DNA of 64,000 nucleotides. Origin: Actinomycetes bacterium (lineage in GTDB: Bacteria > Actinomycetota > Actinomycetes > S36-B12). A model generated the notes under the pieces. That model ran no database searches, was not told where the DNA came from, and saw only the letters and a list, made by a program, of their open reading frames with translations. Both the position numbers and the translations under genes were made by a program. Where the stretch lies: the NCBI GenBank assembly GCA_024639145.1, contig JAHEIZ010000004.1, forward strand, positions 32,441 to 96,440, written 5' to 3'. Positions 8,646 to 18,027 of the stretch are shown in pieces (positions within the stretch are counted from its first letter, which is position 1; each line of letters starts with the position of its first letter).

Positions 8646-9623
8646 ATGGCGGCGCCGCGTATCGACCGCACCGAACGACTGCTGAACCTTGTCTTTGCCC
8701 TGATGGGGTCGGGTCAGCCGGTGTCGCGTGCGTCGATCGCTGCCTCCATCCCGGGCTATGACCCATCTGCCGGCCAGGCCGCTTTCGAGCGGATGTTCGA
8801 GCGCGACAAGGATGAATTGCGTGGGCTGGGCATACCCATTCGTACCGTTCTCGATGTCAATGGCGATGTCTCGGGCTACACGATTGATCGTGATGATTAC
8901 GCTTTGCCGGATCTTCACTTCACTGCAGCGGAGAAGTCAGTTCTCTCCCTGGCGGCGTCAGCGTGGCAGGGCGCCCTCCTCAAGTCGAGTGCGACATCGG
9001 GGATCCGCAAGATCGAGAGTGATTCCGACATCCCTGCCCATGGCGATGCCGCTGCAGGCTTCGTGGCATACGTCAACGCCCCCGATGTCACGCTCCTTGC
9101 ACTCCTCGGACAACTTCGGGCTCGTCGCTCCGTGTGCTTTGACTATCAGGCCCCCGCGGCTGACGCCCCTCAGGAGCGCCACGTCGATCCCTGGGGGTTG
9201 ATCGCGCAGGATGGCGGCTGGTATCTGGTGGGCTACGACCATGATCGGCAGGCCACGCGCGCATTCCGTCTCTCGAGAATGGGCAGTGACGTCCGTGAGC
9301 ACGGTGAGATACGGCAGCCCGCTCCGCCAGGCACGGACCTCCGCGCGCTCATCGATCCCTCAACACGGTCAGGTGATCGCGTATCTGCTCGTGTGCGCGT
9401 GTCACCGGGCGGCGCTGCTGCCGTGCGGCGCATGTCGAATGACGAACTCGCGCATGACTCGGCGGGGGAGTTGAATATTGACTCCGCTGACCCGGCCACG
9501 GTTCTCTCGGCTGCATTATTCGCCGGCAGTGGCGTCGAGATCCTGGAGCCGGTCGAGCTGCGACGCGAGATCGTGGTCGCCCTCGAACGGATCCGTGATT
9601 CCCATGACAAGGCCCTTGCATGA
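8646..9623 (+). CDS. pafB: WYL-domain transcriptional activator PafB
   Basis: The 325-residue protein has an N-terminal winged helix (about 5-65) and a central WYL domain (HVDPWGLIAQDGGWYLVGYD, about 178-198) followed by a C-terminal WCX extension. PafB with PafC forms the activator of the LexA-independent mycobacterial DNA-damage response; it is not itself part of pupylation. It overlaps pafC by 4 bp. A TAGTAC that includes the previous gene's stop lies 6 bp before the ATG, so weak leaderless transcription is possible, though it does not fully fit the consensus. Confidence 0.9.
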   Translation: MAAPRIDRTERLLNLVFALMGSGQPVSRASIAASIPGYDPSAGQAAFERMFERDKDELRGLGIPIRTVLDVNGDVSGYTIDRDDYALPDLHFTAAEKSVLSLAASAWQGALLKSSATSGIRKIESDSDIPAHGDAAAGFVAYVNAPDVTLLALLGQLRARRSVCFDYQAPAADAPQERHVDPWGLIAQDGGWYLVGYDHDRQATRAFRLSRMGSDVREHGEIRQPAPPGTDLRALIDPSTRSGDRVSARVRVSPGGAAAVRRMSNDELAHDSAGELNIDSADPATVLSAALFAGSGVEILEPVELRREIVVALERIRDSHDKALA

Positions 9624-10549
9624 CCGCGAGCACGTCGGCAGAGCGACTGTCTCGCATGCTGGCTCTGGTGCCTTGGCTCCTCGCTCATGACGGCGTCTCG
9701 ATCGATGAGGCCGCGGCTCACTTCGGTATCACTGCAGAGCAGTTGGAAAAGGACCTCTGGCTCCTGATCGTGTGCGGTCTGCCCGGTTACGGTCCCGACC
9801 AGCTCGTGGATATCGACTTCTGGGACGACGGACGCATCCACGTGATCGATGCGCAAACCCTCGATCGTCCGATGCGCCTGGGTGCCGATGAGGCAACGGC
9901 GCTTCTCCTAGGGCTACGTCTTCTGGAGCAGGTGCCCGGTGTTCACGATCGATCGGCACTCGTCTCGGCGGCAGCCAAGCTCGGTCAGGCGGTCGATCTG
10001 CCGGATGGAGAGGCCCAGATATCGGCGCAGCCGGTCATTGATGAGGCCATCTCTGCGGCCGTCGCGACCGCAATAAATCTCCGCGCCGATCTCGACATCA
10101 CCTACGCCTCGGGGACCAGTGACCAGGTGTCCGAGAGGCGCATTAGCCCCGATCAGGTGATGCTCGTAGACGGCCGCGCCTACCTCGAGGCTTTCTGTCA
10201 TCGCGCCGGCGCGCAGCGCACCTTCCGTCTTGATCGCCTGATGTCGGTCAGTGCAGCCTCCGGCCCACGAGAAGTGCCGGAGGCGGTCCCGCCGTCTCGC
10301 ACGCCCGCGGTGGCCACCTTGGCTGTGGAGGCGAAATCAGCCTGGGTGGTCGATGTTCTCGGGGCCGAGCCTGTCGGACTGACTGCCGACGGGCGGCAGA
10401 AGGTGCGACTCGAGTTCTCCGACCCTCGCTGGCTGGTCAGGTTCGTGCTCAGTCGGGCCGGTGAGGTCGAGGTCCTAGAACCCGCCTCGGTGCGCACAGA
10501 TGTGACAGATGCAGCCGAGGCTGCCCTAAGGGCGTACGCTGAGTCCTAG
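9620..10549 (+). CDS. pafC: WYL-domain transcriptional activator PafC
   Basis: The 309-residue protein has the same HTH-WYL-WCX arrangement as PafB. Its WYL region is the stretch around [20 protein letters not shown]. The two proteins act as a heterodimer (fused in some actinobacteria) that activates DNA-repair genes on sensing single-stranded DNA. The ATG overlaps the pafB stop as ATGA, so the two are translationally coupled. The order pafB-pafC-tatA-tatC matches other actinobacteria. Confidence 0.9.
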   Translation: MTASTSAERLSRMLALVPWLLAHDGVSIDEAAAHFGITAEQLEKDLWLLIVCGLPGYGPDQLVDIDFWDDGRIHVIDAQTLDRPMRLGADEATALLLGLRLLEQVPGVHDRSALVSAAAKLGQAVDLPDGEAQISAQPVIDEAISAAVATAINLRADLDITYASGTSDQVSERRISPDQVMLVDGRAYLEAFCHRAGAQRTFRLDRLMSVSAASGPREVPEAVPPSRTPAVATLAVEAKSAWVVDVLGAEPVGLTADGRQKVRLEFSDPRWLVRFVLSRAGEVEVLEPASVRTDVTDAAEAALRAYAES

Positions 10550-10574
10550 TCGTCGTGTTCAGGAGAGGTCGCAT

Positions 10575-10808
10575 ATGTTCAGTCAGCTTCGAGGCTGGGA
10601 ACTTCCCGCCATCGCGATCATCGCGTTGCTCCTCTTCGGCGGAAAGAAGCTGCCCGAGGCGGCGCGTGGGCTCGGTCGCTCACTTCGCATTCTCAAGGCC
10701 GAGACCAAGGGCCTGAATTCCGACGAGACCACTGATGCTCCGGCTGCCTCTGGCAGCGATGCGCCGGTAAAGCCGGCTGAGGCTCCGGTCGACCGCACCG
10801 AGGCCTAG
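10575..10808 (+). CDS. tatA: Sec-independent translocase subunit TatA
   Basis: A short 77-residue protein has one N-terminal membrane helix ([15 protein letters not shown], about 9-23). An amphipathic helix follows ([20 protein letters not shown]), then a charged Ala/Pro-rich tail. TatA oligomers form the pore or weak point for export of folded proteins. AGGAGAGG lies upstream of the ATG. It is followed 6 bp later by tatC. No tatB is present in this window. Confidence 0.94.
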   Translation: MFSQLRGWELPAIAIIALLLFGGKKLPEAARGLGRSLRILKAETKGLNSDETTDAPAASGSDAPVKPAEAPVDRTEA

Positions 10809-10813
10809 GCCTC
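10800..10813. repeat. 14-bp perfect palindrome between tatA and tatC
   Basis: GAGGCCTAGGCCTC reads the same on both strands and contains the tatA TAG stop. It sits immediately before the proposed TTG start of tatC. It could fold into a small hairpin or be chance; no function is known. Confidence 0.4.
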
Positions 10814-10814
10814 C

Positions 10815-11654
10815 TTGTCTCGAGGAAACCCCACGGCGGCCATGCCGCTGACGGGACATCTACGCGAACTCCGCTCGCGACTGGTGAAATCCGCACTGGC
10901 GATCGCGGTCGGCATGACCGTGGGATGGTTCTACTACGACCGAATCTTCGCCTGGCTGAGCGCACCCTTCAATTCCGTGATCGAAGAGGCGCGATCACAG
11001 GGCCATCTGGTCACCTTGGCCCTCACGGGCGTAGCCGATCCGTTCGTGCTGCAACTGCAGATTGCCGCCGTAGCCGGCCTCGTCGTGAGCTCGCCTATCT
11101 GGCTCTACCAGCTCTGGCGCTTCATCACTCCGGGCCTGCACCGTCACGAGAAGCGCTGGGCTATCGCCTTCGTCGCTGTCGCCGTTCCGCTTTTCGCCGC
11201 GGGCGTCATACTTGCCTACACGGTACTGCCGTACGGCCTGCAGATCCTGTTCGGATTCACTCCCGACAATGTCGAGAACATCGTCTCAGTAGACAAGTAC
11301 CTCAGCTTCTTCATTCGAATGATCCTGATCTTCGGCGTGGGTTTCCTCGTGCCCCTGATCCTGGTGGCGTTGAACTTCGCCGGGATCCTGACCGGGCGCA
11401 AGCTGCTCTCGTGGTGGCGATGGATCATCTTCATCACCTTCCTGTTCGCAGCTGTCGCCACGCCCACAGGAGACCCGATCAATCTCCTGCTTCTGGCAAT
11501 CCCGATCCTGGTCCTTCTCTCGTTGGCGATTGTCGTATGCCTGATCAATGACCGTCGACGTCGCGGTCGTCGCAAGGCTGCCGGAGAGGTCGATTACGAA
11601 GAGCTTGAGGACGACGAGATCTCCCCGCTACCGCCTTCCACGCCCGTTGACTGA
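10815..11654 (+). CDS. tatC: Sec-independent translocase subunit TatC
   Basis: The 279-residue protein shows six hydrophobic segments and the family motifs HLRELRSRL near the start, WLYQLWRFITPGLHRHEKR and GVGFLVPLILVALN. TatC recognises the twin-arginine signal and recruits TatA. The tail is acidic. The listed start is a TTG at 10815. An ATG at 10842 (MPLTGHLREL) is an equally good alternative, because neither has a clear ribosome-binding site. Confidence 0.92.
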   Translation: MSRGNPTAAMPLTGHLRELRSRLVKSALAIAVGMTVGWFYYDRIFAWLSAPFNSVIEEARSQGHLVTLALTGVADPFVLQLQIAAVAGLVVSSPIWLYQLWRFITPGLHRHEKRWAIAFVAVAVPLFAAGVILAYTVLPYGLQILFGFTPDNVENIVSVDKYLSFFIRMILIFGVGFLVPLILVALNFAGILTGRKLLSWWRWIIFITFLFAAVATPTGDPINLLLLAIPILVLLSLAIVVCLINDRRRRGRRKAAGEVDYEELEDDEISPLPPSTPVD

Positions 11655-11706
11655 GCTCACCCCTCGGTAGTAAGCGTGGGGGAGAGTCCGCATACGGGTG
11701 GGCCAA

Positions 11707-11712
11707 TAGTCT
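11707..11712 (+). promoter_or_regulatory. -10 element TAGTCT for helY
   Basis: TAGTCT is followed by 6 bp (gaaccc) and the ATG at 11719; no Shine-Dalgarno sequence is seen. Confidence 0.6.
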
Positions 11713-11718
11713 GAACCC

Positions 11719-14436
11719 ATGCCCTCGCCCGCAGAACGCTATGCCGCTGCGAAGGCTCGGCAGTCCGAGCGCGGCACCCTGCTGACGGCATTCGCCGACG
11801 CCTACGCATTCGGACTCGACGGATTCCAAGTCGAGGCGTGTAAGGCACTCGAAGCCGGCCGCAGTGTGCTCGTTGCTGCGCCCACCGGAGCAGGCAAGAC
11901 CATCGTGGGTGAGTTCGCCATTGAGCTGGCTCTCGCTGAAGGTCGCAAGTGTTTCTACACCACGCCGATCAAGGCACTGTCCAATCAGAAGTTCCATGAT
12001 CTTGTCGATCGCCATGGCCCCGAGAGGATCGGTCTCCTCACTGGTGATACGAGCGTCAATAGCGAAGCACCGATCGTGGTCATGACGACAGAGGTGCTGC
12101 GCAACATGCTCTATGCGGAGAGCAGCACGCTCAATGAGCTCAGTTACGTCGTCATGGATGAAGTGCACTATCTGGCGGATCGTTTCAGGGGTGCGGTCTG
12201 GGAAGAAGTCATCATTCATCTGCCTGCCTCAGTTACGGTGGCCGCACTCTCCGCGACTGTGAGCAACGCCGAGGAGTTCGGTGCGTGGTTGGAAGCTGTC
12301 CGAGGCGATACCGAGATCATCGTCGAGGAGCACCGCCCAGTGCCGCTCTGGCAGCACGTGGTGGCCGGCCATCGCATGTACGACCTCTTCGTCGATGACG
12401 AACAGACCATCGTAAACCCTGAGCTCACCCGCATCGCCCGAGATGAGGTCCAACGAGCGAAACTCGGCAAGGGTCGTGGAGGCGGACGTCAGCGCGGTGC
12501 ACACATCCCATGGCGCACCGATGTCATCGAGCGCCTCGAGCAAGCTGAACTACTTCCGGCCATCTACTTCCTGTTCAGTCGGAAGGGCTGCGACGATGCG
12601 GTCAGCCAGTGCTTGGCGGCGGGCCTGCGACTCGTGCGCCGTGACGATCAAACGCGCATTCGCTCGATCGTGCTTGAGATGACTCGTTCACTTCCCGACG
12701 AGGATCTCGATGCCTTGGGATTCAATGAATGGATTGATGGCCTTGAGCGGGGTATTGCCGCGCATCATGCGGGGATGCTTCCAGTCTTCAAAGAAGTCGT
12801 CGAGCACCTATTCCAGGAGGGACTGCTCAAGGTCGTCTTCGCCACAGAGACCCTGGCACTTGGTATCAATATGCCGGCGCGGAGTGTGGTTCTCGAGAAG
12901 CTCGTGAAGTGGAACGGCGAAACGCACGTTGACCTGACTCCGGGGGAGTACACCCAGCTCACCGGACGCGCCGGTCGTCGCGGCATCGATGTCGAAGGAC
13001 ATGCCGTCGTGCTCTGGCATCAGGGAATCGATCCGGTCAACCTCGCGGGTCTTGCATCCACACGCACATATCCCTTGCGTTCCTCATTCCAGCCCTCGTA
13101 CAACATGGCCGTGAATCTTGTCGCACGCATGGGATACCGACCCGCGCGAGAGGTGCTCGAGACTTCCTTTGCCCAATTTCAGGCCGACAGGTCGGTGGTC
13201 GGACTCGCCACGCAGTTGCGCAAGGTCGAAGACGCCATGCAGGGCTACCGCGATTCAATGACCTGTCATCTCGGGGATTTCGAGGAGTACGCACGATTGC
13301 GCGATCGACTCTCGCAGCGCGAGAAGACAATGACGCGTGATGCGAGTGCTCGCCGCAAGGATGCCGCGGTTGATTCGCTTCGCAAGCTCAAGCCGGGTGA
13401 CGTCATCTCAGTTCCCGGAGGGCGGCGCGCAGGTCTCGTTCTCGTTCTGGATCCGGGAATGCGTCATCCGACCGATGAGCCACGCCCGATGGTGCTTACT
13501 CTTGAGCGACAGGTGCGTCGAATCTCAAGTGTCGAGATCACCTCACCGGTCGAGTCGATCATGCAACTGCGAATACCGAAGAACTTCAATGCCCGCAATG
13601 CGCAGGCACGTCGTGAACTTGCTCAGGTGCTCGCCAATGCCACGCGAGACCTGCCGCCGGGCCAACGTCAGCGCAAGGCCGGTGCCGGCGAGGACGCCGA
13701 GATTACCGAGATGCGTGCGCAGCTCCGTCAGCATCCCTGCCATGGATGCGATGACCGTGAGGCGCATGCCCGATGGGCAGAGAGGCTGATGCGAGCCCAT
13801 CGCGAAGTCGTCGATCTCGAGCAGCGCATCAACGGCCGCACGAATTCCGTCGCACGCCGATTCGATCGCGTATGCGATGTGCTCACCGAGCTGGGCTACC
13901 TCGAGGGCAAGGGTGACCAGATGAGGGTGACCGAGGCAGCCTCGGTGCTCAGCCGCCTGTACTCGGAGTCTGACCTCCTGGCAGCTCAGTGCATCCGTGA
14001 TGGCATCTGGGGCGAGCTCGAACCAGCGGACTTGGCAGGTGTGGCCTCGGCTGTCGTATTCGAGTCGCGGAAGATGGATGACGATGAGCCGATCGCTCTG
14101 CCGCGCGGAGTAGCAGGGTCCACCATCTCCACCATGCTCAGGATCTGGGAGGGGCTGCACGAGGTTGAGCGCACGCACCATCTGAGCATCACCCGCAAGC
14201 CTGACCCAGGATTCGCCGTGGTGATGCAGCGCTGGGCATCGGGCACGAGCCTGCAGACCCTTCTGCTGTCCACCGACATCACTGCAGGCGACTTCGTGCG
14301 CTGGACCCGCCAGACCATTGACCTACTCGGTCAGATCGCACAGGCCACTGCGCGTGAGGATCCTCTTCACGATCGAGCCGTCATCGCGGCTGATTTGCTC
14401 AACAGGGGAGTGGTGTCGTACTCGTCGCAGCTCTAG
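11719..14436 (+). CDS. helY: Ski2-like DEAD/DEAH-box RNA helicase HelY
   Basis: The 905-residue superfamily 2 helicase has Walker A APTGAGKT at 54-61 and a DEVH box at 147-150. The C-terminal helicase lobe shows FATETLALGINMPA and the motif VI QLTGRAGRRG. A long C-terminal region resembles Mtr4/Ski2 and mycobacterial HelY. It is an ATP-driven RNA (or nucleic acid) unwinder, presumably in RNA turnover. It follows tatC as in Mycobacterium. Its TAG stop lies in a CTAG shared with the convergent exonuclease gene. Confidence 0.92.
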   Translation: MPSPAERYAAAKARQSERGTLLTAFADAYAFGLDGFQVEACKALEAGRSVLVAAPTGAGKTIVGEFAIELALAEGRKCFYTTPIKALSNQKFHDLVDRHGPERIGLLTGDTSVNSEAPIVVMTTEVLRNMLYAESSTLNELSYVVMDEVHYLADRFRGAVWEEVIIHLPASVTVAALSATVSNAEEFGAWLEAVRGDTEIIVEEHRPVPLWQHVVAGHRMYDLFVDDEQTIVNPELTRIARDEVQRAKLGKGRGGGRQRGAHIPWRTDVIERLEQAELLPAIYFLFSRKGCDDAVSQCLAAGLRLVRRDDQTRIRSIVLEMTRSLPDEDLDALGFNEWIDGLERGIAAHHAGMLPVFKEVVEHLFQEGLLKVVFATETLALGINMPARSVVLEKLVKWNGETHVDLTPGEYTQLTGRAGRRGIDVEGHAVVLWHQGIDPVNLAGLASTRTYPLRSSFQPSYNMAVNLVARMGYRPAREVLETSFAQFQADRSVVGLATQLRKVEDAMQGYRDSMTCHLGDFEEYARLRDRLSQREKTMTRDASARRKDAAVDSLRKLKPGDVISVPGGRRAGLVLVLDPGMRHPTDEPRPMVLTLERQVRRISSVEITSPVESIMQLRIPKNFNARNAQARRELAQVLANATRDLPPGQRQRKAGAGEDAEITEMRAQLRQHPCHGCDDREAHARWAERLMRAHREVVDLEQRINGRTNSVARRFDRVCDVLTELGYLEGKGDQMRVTEAASVLSRLYSESDLLAAQCIRDGIWGELEPADLAGVASAVVFESRKMDDDEPIALPRGVAGSTISTMLRIWEGLHEVERTHHLSITRKPDPGFAVVMQRWASGTSLQTLLLSTDITAGDFVRWTRQTIDLLGQIAQATAREDPLHDRAVIAADLLNRGVVSYSSQL

Positions 14437-15347
14437 TTGAGGGTCATGCCTAGCTGCTGGGCGAGGTCAGCGAACTGGCGCTGGACGCCCCACCTCTGGA
14501 CAAGTGCCGTCAGAAGTGACGGGTCGGCAGGCACCGAGGGGATTGCTGTGACTACCTCGGCAACCGGGGCATTCGTAGCGGCCGTCGAGACGAACCTGGC
14601 CATGCGGGCTTGTTCGGCGTTTTCGACGAGCAGCCCAGCGATCCTCGGCGTGAGCGGCTTTCCTGTCGTGCCGCCAGCTGCGGCATCGAGGACCTCATCG
14701 AGTGAGCCGAAGTGATTGATCAAGGCTGACGCGGTCTTGGGGCCAATTCCGGGAATTCCGGGAATGCCGTCAGAGGAATCGCCGCGAAGCGCCGCGAAGT
14801 CGACATAGGCGCTCGGATCAACGTCGTAGCGATCTCGGACAAGCTCAGGGGTGAGAAGTGGCCATTTCTCCATGCCGCCGTTGACCGCGAGTAGGACGCC
14901 CACGTGCTGGCTGACCAACTGCACCATGTCGCGATCCCCGGACACCACGGTTACGGCACCTGGTTCGGTACAGGCGAAGGTGGCAATGACGTCATCAGCC
15001 TCGTAACCGATGGCTCCGGGTCGGGCAATTCCTCCAGCGTCGAGGATTTGGGCCAATGCGTCGATCTGTGGGGAGAGAGTGTCGGGGACTTCCTCGGCTT
15101 CGCCGCCCTCCTCTGCGAGACGGTGGGTCTTGTACGAGGGAAGCGCGTCTACGCGCCACTTCGGCCGCCAGTCGTCGTCCCAGCACGCCGCGAGGGCTGT
15201 GGGCTCGAGTTGCCTGGCGAGCTTGGTCATCGTGGACAGTATGCCGCGCAGCATGTTGTTCGGTTGCCCATCGGGAGCTGTCAGCGACTCCGGGAGGGCG
15301 TAGTAAGCGCGGTAATACAGGGACGCGGTATCCAGCAGTACGAGCAC
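14433..15347 (-). CDS. 5'-3' exonuclease (FEN/PolI N-terminal-like)
   Basis: The 304-residue protein matches the stand-alone 5'-nuclease family. It begins with LLDTASLYYRAYYALPE, and has the acidic EADDVIATFA and VVSGDRDMVQL metal-binding segments. The helix-hairpin-helix GIPGIPGIGPKTASALI binds DNA. It would remove 5' flaps or RNA primers in repair and replication. The start is GTG at 15345-15347, divergent from the M24 peptidase. The stop overlaps helY by four bases. Confidence 0.92.
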   Translation of the reverse strand: MLVLLDTASLYYRAYYALPESLTAPDGQPNNMLRGILSTMTKLARQLEPTALAACWDDDWRPKWRVDALPSYKTHRLAEEGGEAEEVPDTLSPQIDALAQILDAGGIARPGAIGYEADDVIATFACTEPGAVTVVSGDRDMVQLVSQHVGVLLAVNGGMEKWPLLTPELVRDRYDVDPSAYVDFAALRGDSSDGIPGIPGIGPKTASALINHFGSLDEVLDAAAGGTTGKPLTPRIAGLLVENAEQARMARFVSTAATNAPVAEVVTAIPSVPADPSLLTALVQRWGVQRQFADLAQQLGMTLN

Positions 15348-15365
15348 GCCCGATCATCCCACGGC

Positions 15366-15371
15366 TAGGCT
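15366..15371 (+). promoter_or_regulatory. -10 element TAGGCT for the M24 peptidase gene
   Basis: TAGGCT precedes the GTG at 15378 by 6 bp, so a leaderless mRNA is likely. Confidence 0.6.
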
Positions 15372-15377
15372 GTATGC

Positions 15378-16475
15378 GTGGGATTCGAGACTCGATTGCA
15401 GGCCGCCACGGCAGCTATTCGTGAAGCCGGAATCGACGCCCTGCTCATCACTCCTGGCGCAGATCTCCGCTATCTCGTCGGATACGACGCCAAGCCACTC
15501 GAGCGCCTCACCTGCCTGGTTGTTCCCGCGAATGCTGAACCGATCATGGTGGTACCTGCACTGGAAGAACTGGCTGCGCTCGCGTCGCCTGTTGCTGATT
15601 TGGGCCTGGAGATCGCGACCTGGGGTGAAACCGAGAATCCGATAGCGCTCGTCGCCGACAGGCTTGCAGGCGCGACCTCAGTAGCGCTTGACGACCATAT
15701 GTGGGCGGAGAAGGTCCTGCGCTTTCGCGCGGCGATGCCCACCGCGACGCAGCTCCCGGCCGGATCAATCCTCGGCAGCCTGCGTATCCGCAAGGACGAT
15801 GACGAAATCGCTTCGCTCATTGCTGCGGGTGCAGCCATCGACTGCGTTCACGAACGTGTGAGCGAAATGCTTCGCCCCGGCCGAACTGAGCGTGAGGTAG
15901 GTCGCGATATTCACGACGCGATCATCGATGCGGGTCATGCGCATGTGGATTTCGTGATCGTGGCGAGTGGTCCGAACGGCGCGAGCCCACATCACGATGT
16001 ATCGGATCGAGTGATTCGCGAGGGCGATGCGGTGGTGATCGACATTGGCGGCACGATGCCCGATGGCTACTGCAGCGACAGTACGCGTACCTACGCAGTA
16101 GGTGAGCCTGACCCCGACTTCCTCAGGATGTATGCGATTCTTCACGAGGCACAGAAGGCTGCTGTTGAGAGCGTGCGTCCGGGCATGACCTGTGAGGAAG
16201 TCGACGCTGTCGCGCGAGATCTGATGAGCGATGCGGGCATCGGTGATCTCTTCATTCATCGCATTGGGCATGGCATCGGCTTGCAGTCGCACGAGGAGCC
16301 TTACCTGGTCGCCGGGAATTCGCGTGAACTCGAGTCGGGTATGGCCTTCAGTATCGAGCCAGGGTTCTATCTCGAGGGACGCTTCGGGGCCCGTATCGAA
16401 GACATCGTGATCTGCACCGACGACGGTGTGCAGGCGGTCAATCATCGTCCGCATCACCTGCAGATCATCGGCTGA
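15378..16475 (+). CDS. M24-family Xaa-Pro peptidase
   Basis: The 365-residue protein has an N-terminal creatinase/prolidase domain (about 1-130) and a C-terminal pita-bread peptidase domain. Metal-ligand segments are visible: VVIDIGGTMPDGYCSDSTR with two Asp, RIGHGIGLQSHEEP with His and Glu, and FSIEPGFYLEGRFGARIED with two Glu. It should cleave X-Pro bonds in peptides in the cytosol using two Mn or Co ions. The position after helY/exonuclease matches mycobacterial PepE (Rv2089c). The GTG start is supported by the -10 element. Confidence 0.9.
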   Translation: MGFETRLQAATAAIREAGIDALLITPGADLRYLVGYDAKPLERLTCLVVPANAEPIMVVPALEELAALASPVADLGLEIATWGETENPIALVADRLAGATSVALDDHMWAEKVLRFRAAMPTATQLPAGSILGSLRIRKDDDEIASLIAAGAAIDCVHERVSEMLRPGRTEREVGRDIHDAIIDAGHAHVDFVIVASGPNGASPHHDVSDRVIREGDAVVIDIGGTMPDGYCSDSTRTYAVGEPDPDFLRMYAILHEAQKAAVESVRPGMTCEEVDAVARDLMSDAGIGDLFIHRIGHGIGLQSHEEPYLVAGNSRELESGMAFSIEPGFYLEGRFGARIEDIVICTDDGVQAVNHRPHHLQIIG

Positions 16476-16485
16476 CGGGGCGTCG

Positions 16486-18027
16486 ATGGCGCACCTGTTC
16501 CGCGGTGGGCGAATCCTGGTGGAATCGTCCCGGGACATCACTGCGCTGCTGATCGATCGCGGGCGCATTGCCTGGTTCGGCTCGGATGAGGAAGTGGGAG
16601 GTCTCTCACTCAGCGGTGCAACGATCACCGACCTCGACGGCGCTCTCGTCACCTCCGGTTTTGTCGACGCCCACGTTCACGCCACGAGCACCGGACTCAC
16701 GATGCTGGGACTCGATCTCTCAGGAACCCGTTCGGCTGCTGACCTCCTCGATGCAGTGGCCAGGGAATCAGTGAGTCATCCGAATTCGTTGATCCTTGGT
16801 CATGGCTGGGATGAGTCAGGATGGCCGGATCGCCGGTTGCCCACGGCAGAGGAACTGTCTCGGGCATCGTCGAACGCGCGTGTCTACCTCACTCGTGTCG
16901 ATGCCCACTCGGCTCTGGTGTCGTCTGTGCTCATCGATGGCATTGCGGTGTCTCGTGGCTTGCTCGGCTTCTCGGATTCGGGCTGGGTCACGCAGGAGGC
17001 TCATCACCTGCTCAGGGAGCATGCTCTCGGCGCTCTCAGCTCAACAGACATAGCGCGAGCCCAGAAGGCGTTCCTGGATCGGGCGATGGAGTGCGGAATA
17101 GTCGGCGTGCATGAGATGGCCGGACCCGTGATCAGCAGTGAGAGCGATTGTCGGGCTCTGATCGCCGCGTCTCGTTCACGTCCGTCACCGCTCGTGACTG
17201 CGTACTGGGGCCAGTTGGCGCTCACGGGCGGGATCGACATTGCGCGGAGTATCGGCGCCCGTGGGTGCGGGGGAGACCTCTTCGTTGATGGCTCCCTCGG
17301 CTCGCACACTGCGTGCATGCACCAGTCCTATCTGGATGCGCCGGAGATGCGGGGCCGCGAATTCATCGATCACGAGTCCTTGGCCGAGCATGTGCGTCTG
17401 TGCGTCGTGGCCGACACCCCGACTGGATTCCACGCCATCGGTGATGCTGCCACTGAAGCAGTGGTCATGGCCTACTCGAAGGCGGCATCGGTTCATGGAG
17501 ATGAACGCGTGATCGCGCAGCGTCATCGAATCGAGCACGCCGAGGCATTGAGCGACGCTGACATTCATCAGTGCGCACGTTTGGGCGTCATCGCGAGTAT
17601 GCAACCGGTCTTCGATTCACGATGGGGTGGGCAGGGCGGCATGTATTCCGAACGTCTCGGTTGGGACCGTGCAGAGCGTCTCAATGCATTCGGGGATCTC
17701 CATCGACGTGGCGTGATGGTCGCCTTCGGTTCAGATTCGCCAGTGACTCCGCTGGATCCATGGGGTGCCGTACACGCCGCGATGAACCATCACTCGCCGG
17801 CACAGCGCATCACCTTCTGGAACGCGATGGACGCTCACACGCGCGCTGGATGGCATGCTGTGGGCGTGGATGACGCTGGTCAGTTGACTGTCGGTTCCGC
17901 AGCGCATGTGGCCATCTGGGCAATGCCTACCCCCGACGCCATTCCGGATCCGGGCGCAACGGCACTGCGTACGATCGTGGGAGGCGAGTGCGTGTTCGAC
18001 TCCGGCCAACTCCAGGATTGCCCATGA
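16486..18027 (+). CDS. Amidohydrolase family protein (YtcJ-like, Amidohydro_3)
   Basis: The 513-residue product resembles metal-dependent amidohydrolases. The first metal motif VDAHVHAT lies near residue 65. Further segments are GHGWDESGWPD, FHAIGDAATE, QRHRIEHAE and FGSDSPVTPLDP with the conserved Asp. Members hydrolyse diverse amide or cyclic substrates; the substrate here cannot be inferred. Start is ATG 16486, 10 bp after the peptidase stop; the longer open frame overlaps the peptidase. It overlaps lnt by 4 bp. Confidence 0.85.
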   Translation: MAHLFRGGRILVESSRDITALLIDRGRIAWFGSDEEVGGLSLSGATITDLDGALVTSGFVDAHVHATSTGLTMLGLDLSGTRSAADLLDAVARESVSHPNSLILGHGWDESGWPDRRLPTAEELSRASSNARVYLTRVDAHSALVSSVLIDGIAVSRGLLGFSDSGWVTQEAHHLLREHALGALSSTDIARAQKAFLDRAMECGIVGVHEMAGPVISSESDCRALIAASRSRPSPLVTAYWGQLALTGGIDIARSIGARGCGGDLFVDGSLGSHTACMHQSYLDAPEMRGREFIDHESLAEHVRLCVVADTPTGFHAIGDAATEAVVMAYSKAASVHGDERVIAQRHRIEHAEALSDADIHQCARLGVIASMQPVFDSRWGGQGGMYSERLGWDRAERLNAFGDLHRRGVMVAFGSDSPVTPLDPWGAVHAAMNHHSPAQRITFWNAMDAHTRAGWHAVGVDDAGQLTVGSAAHVAIWAMPTPDAIPDPGATALRTIVGGECVFDSGQLQDCP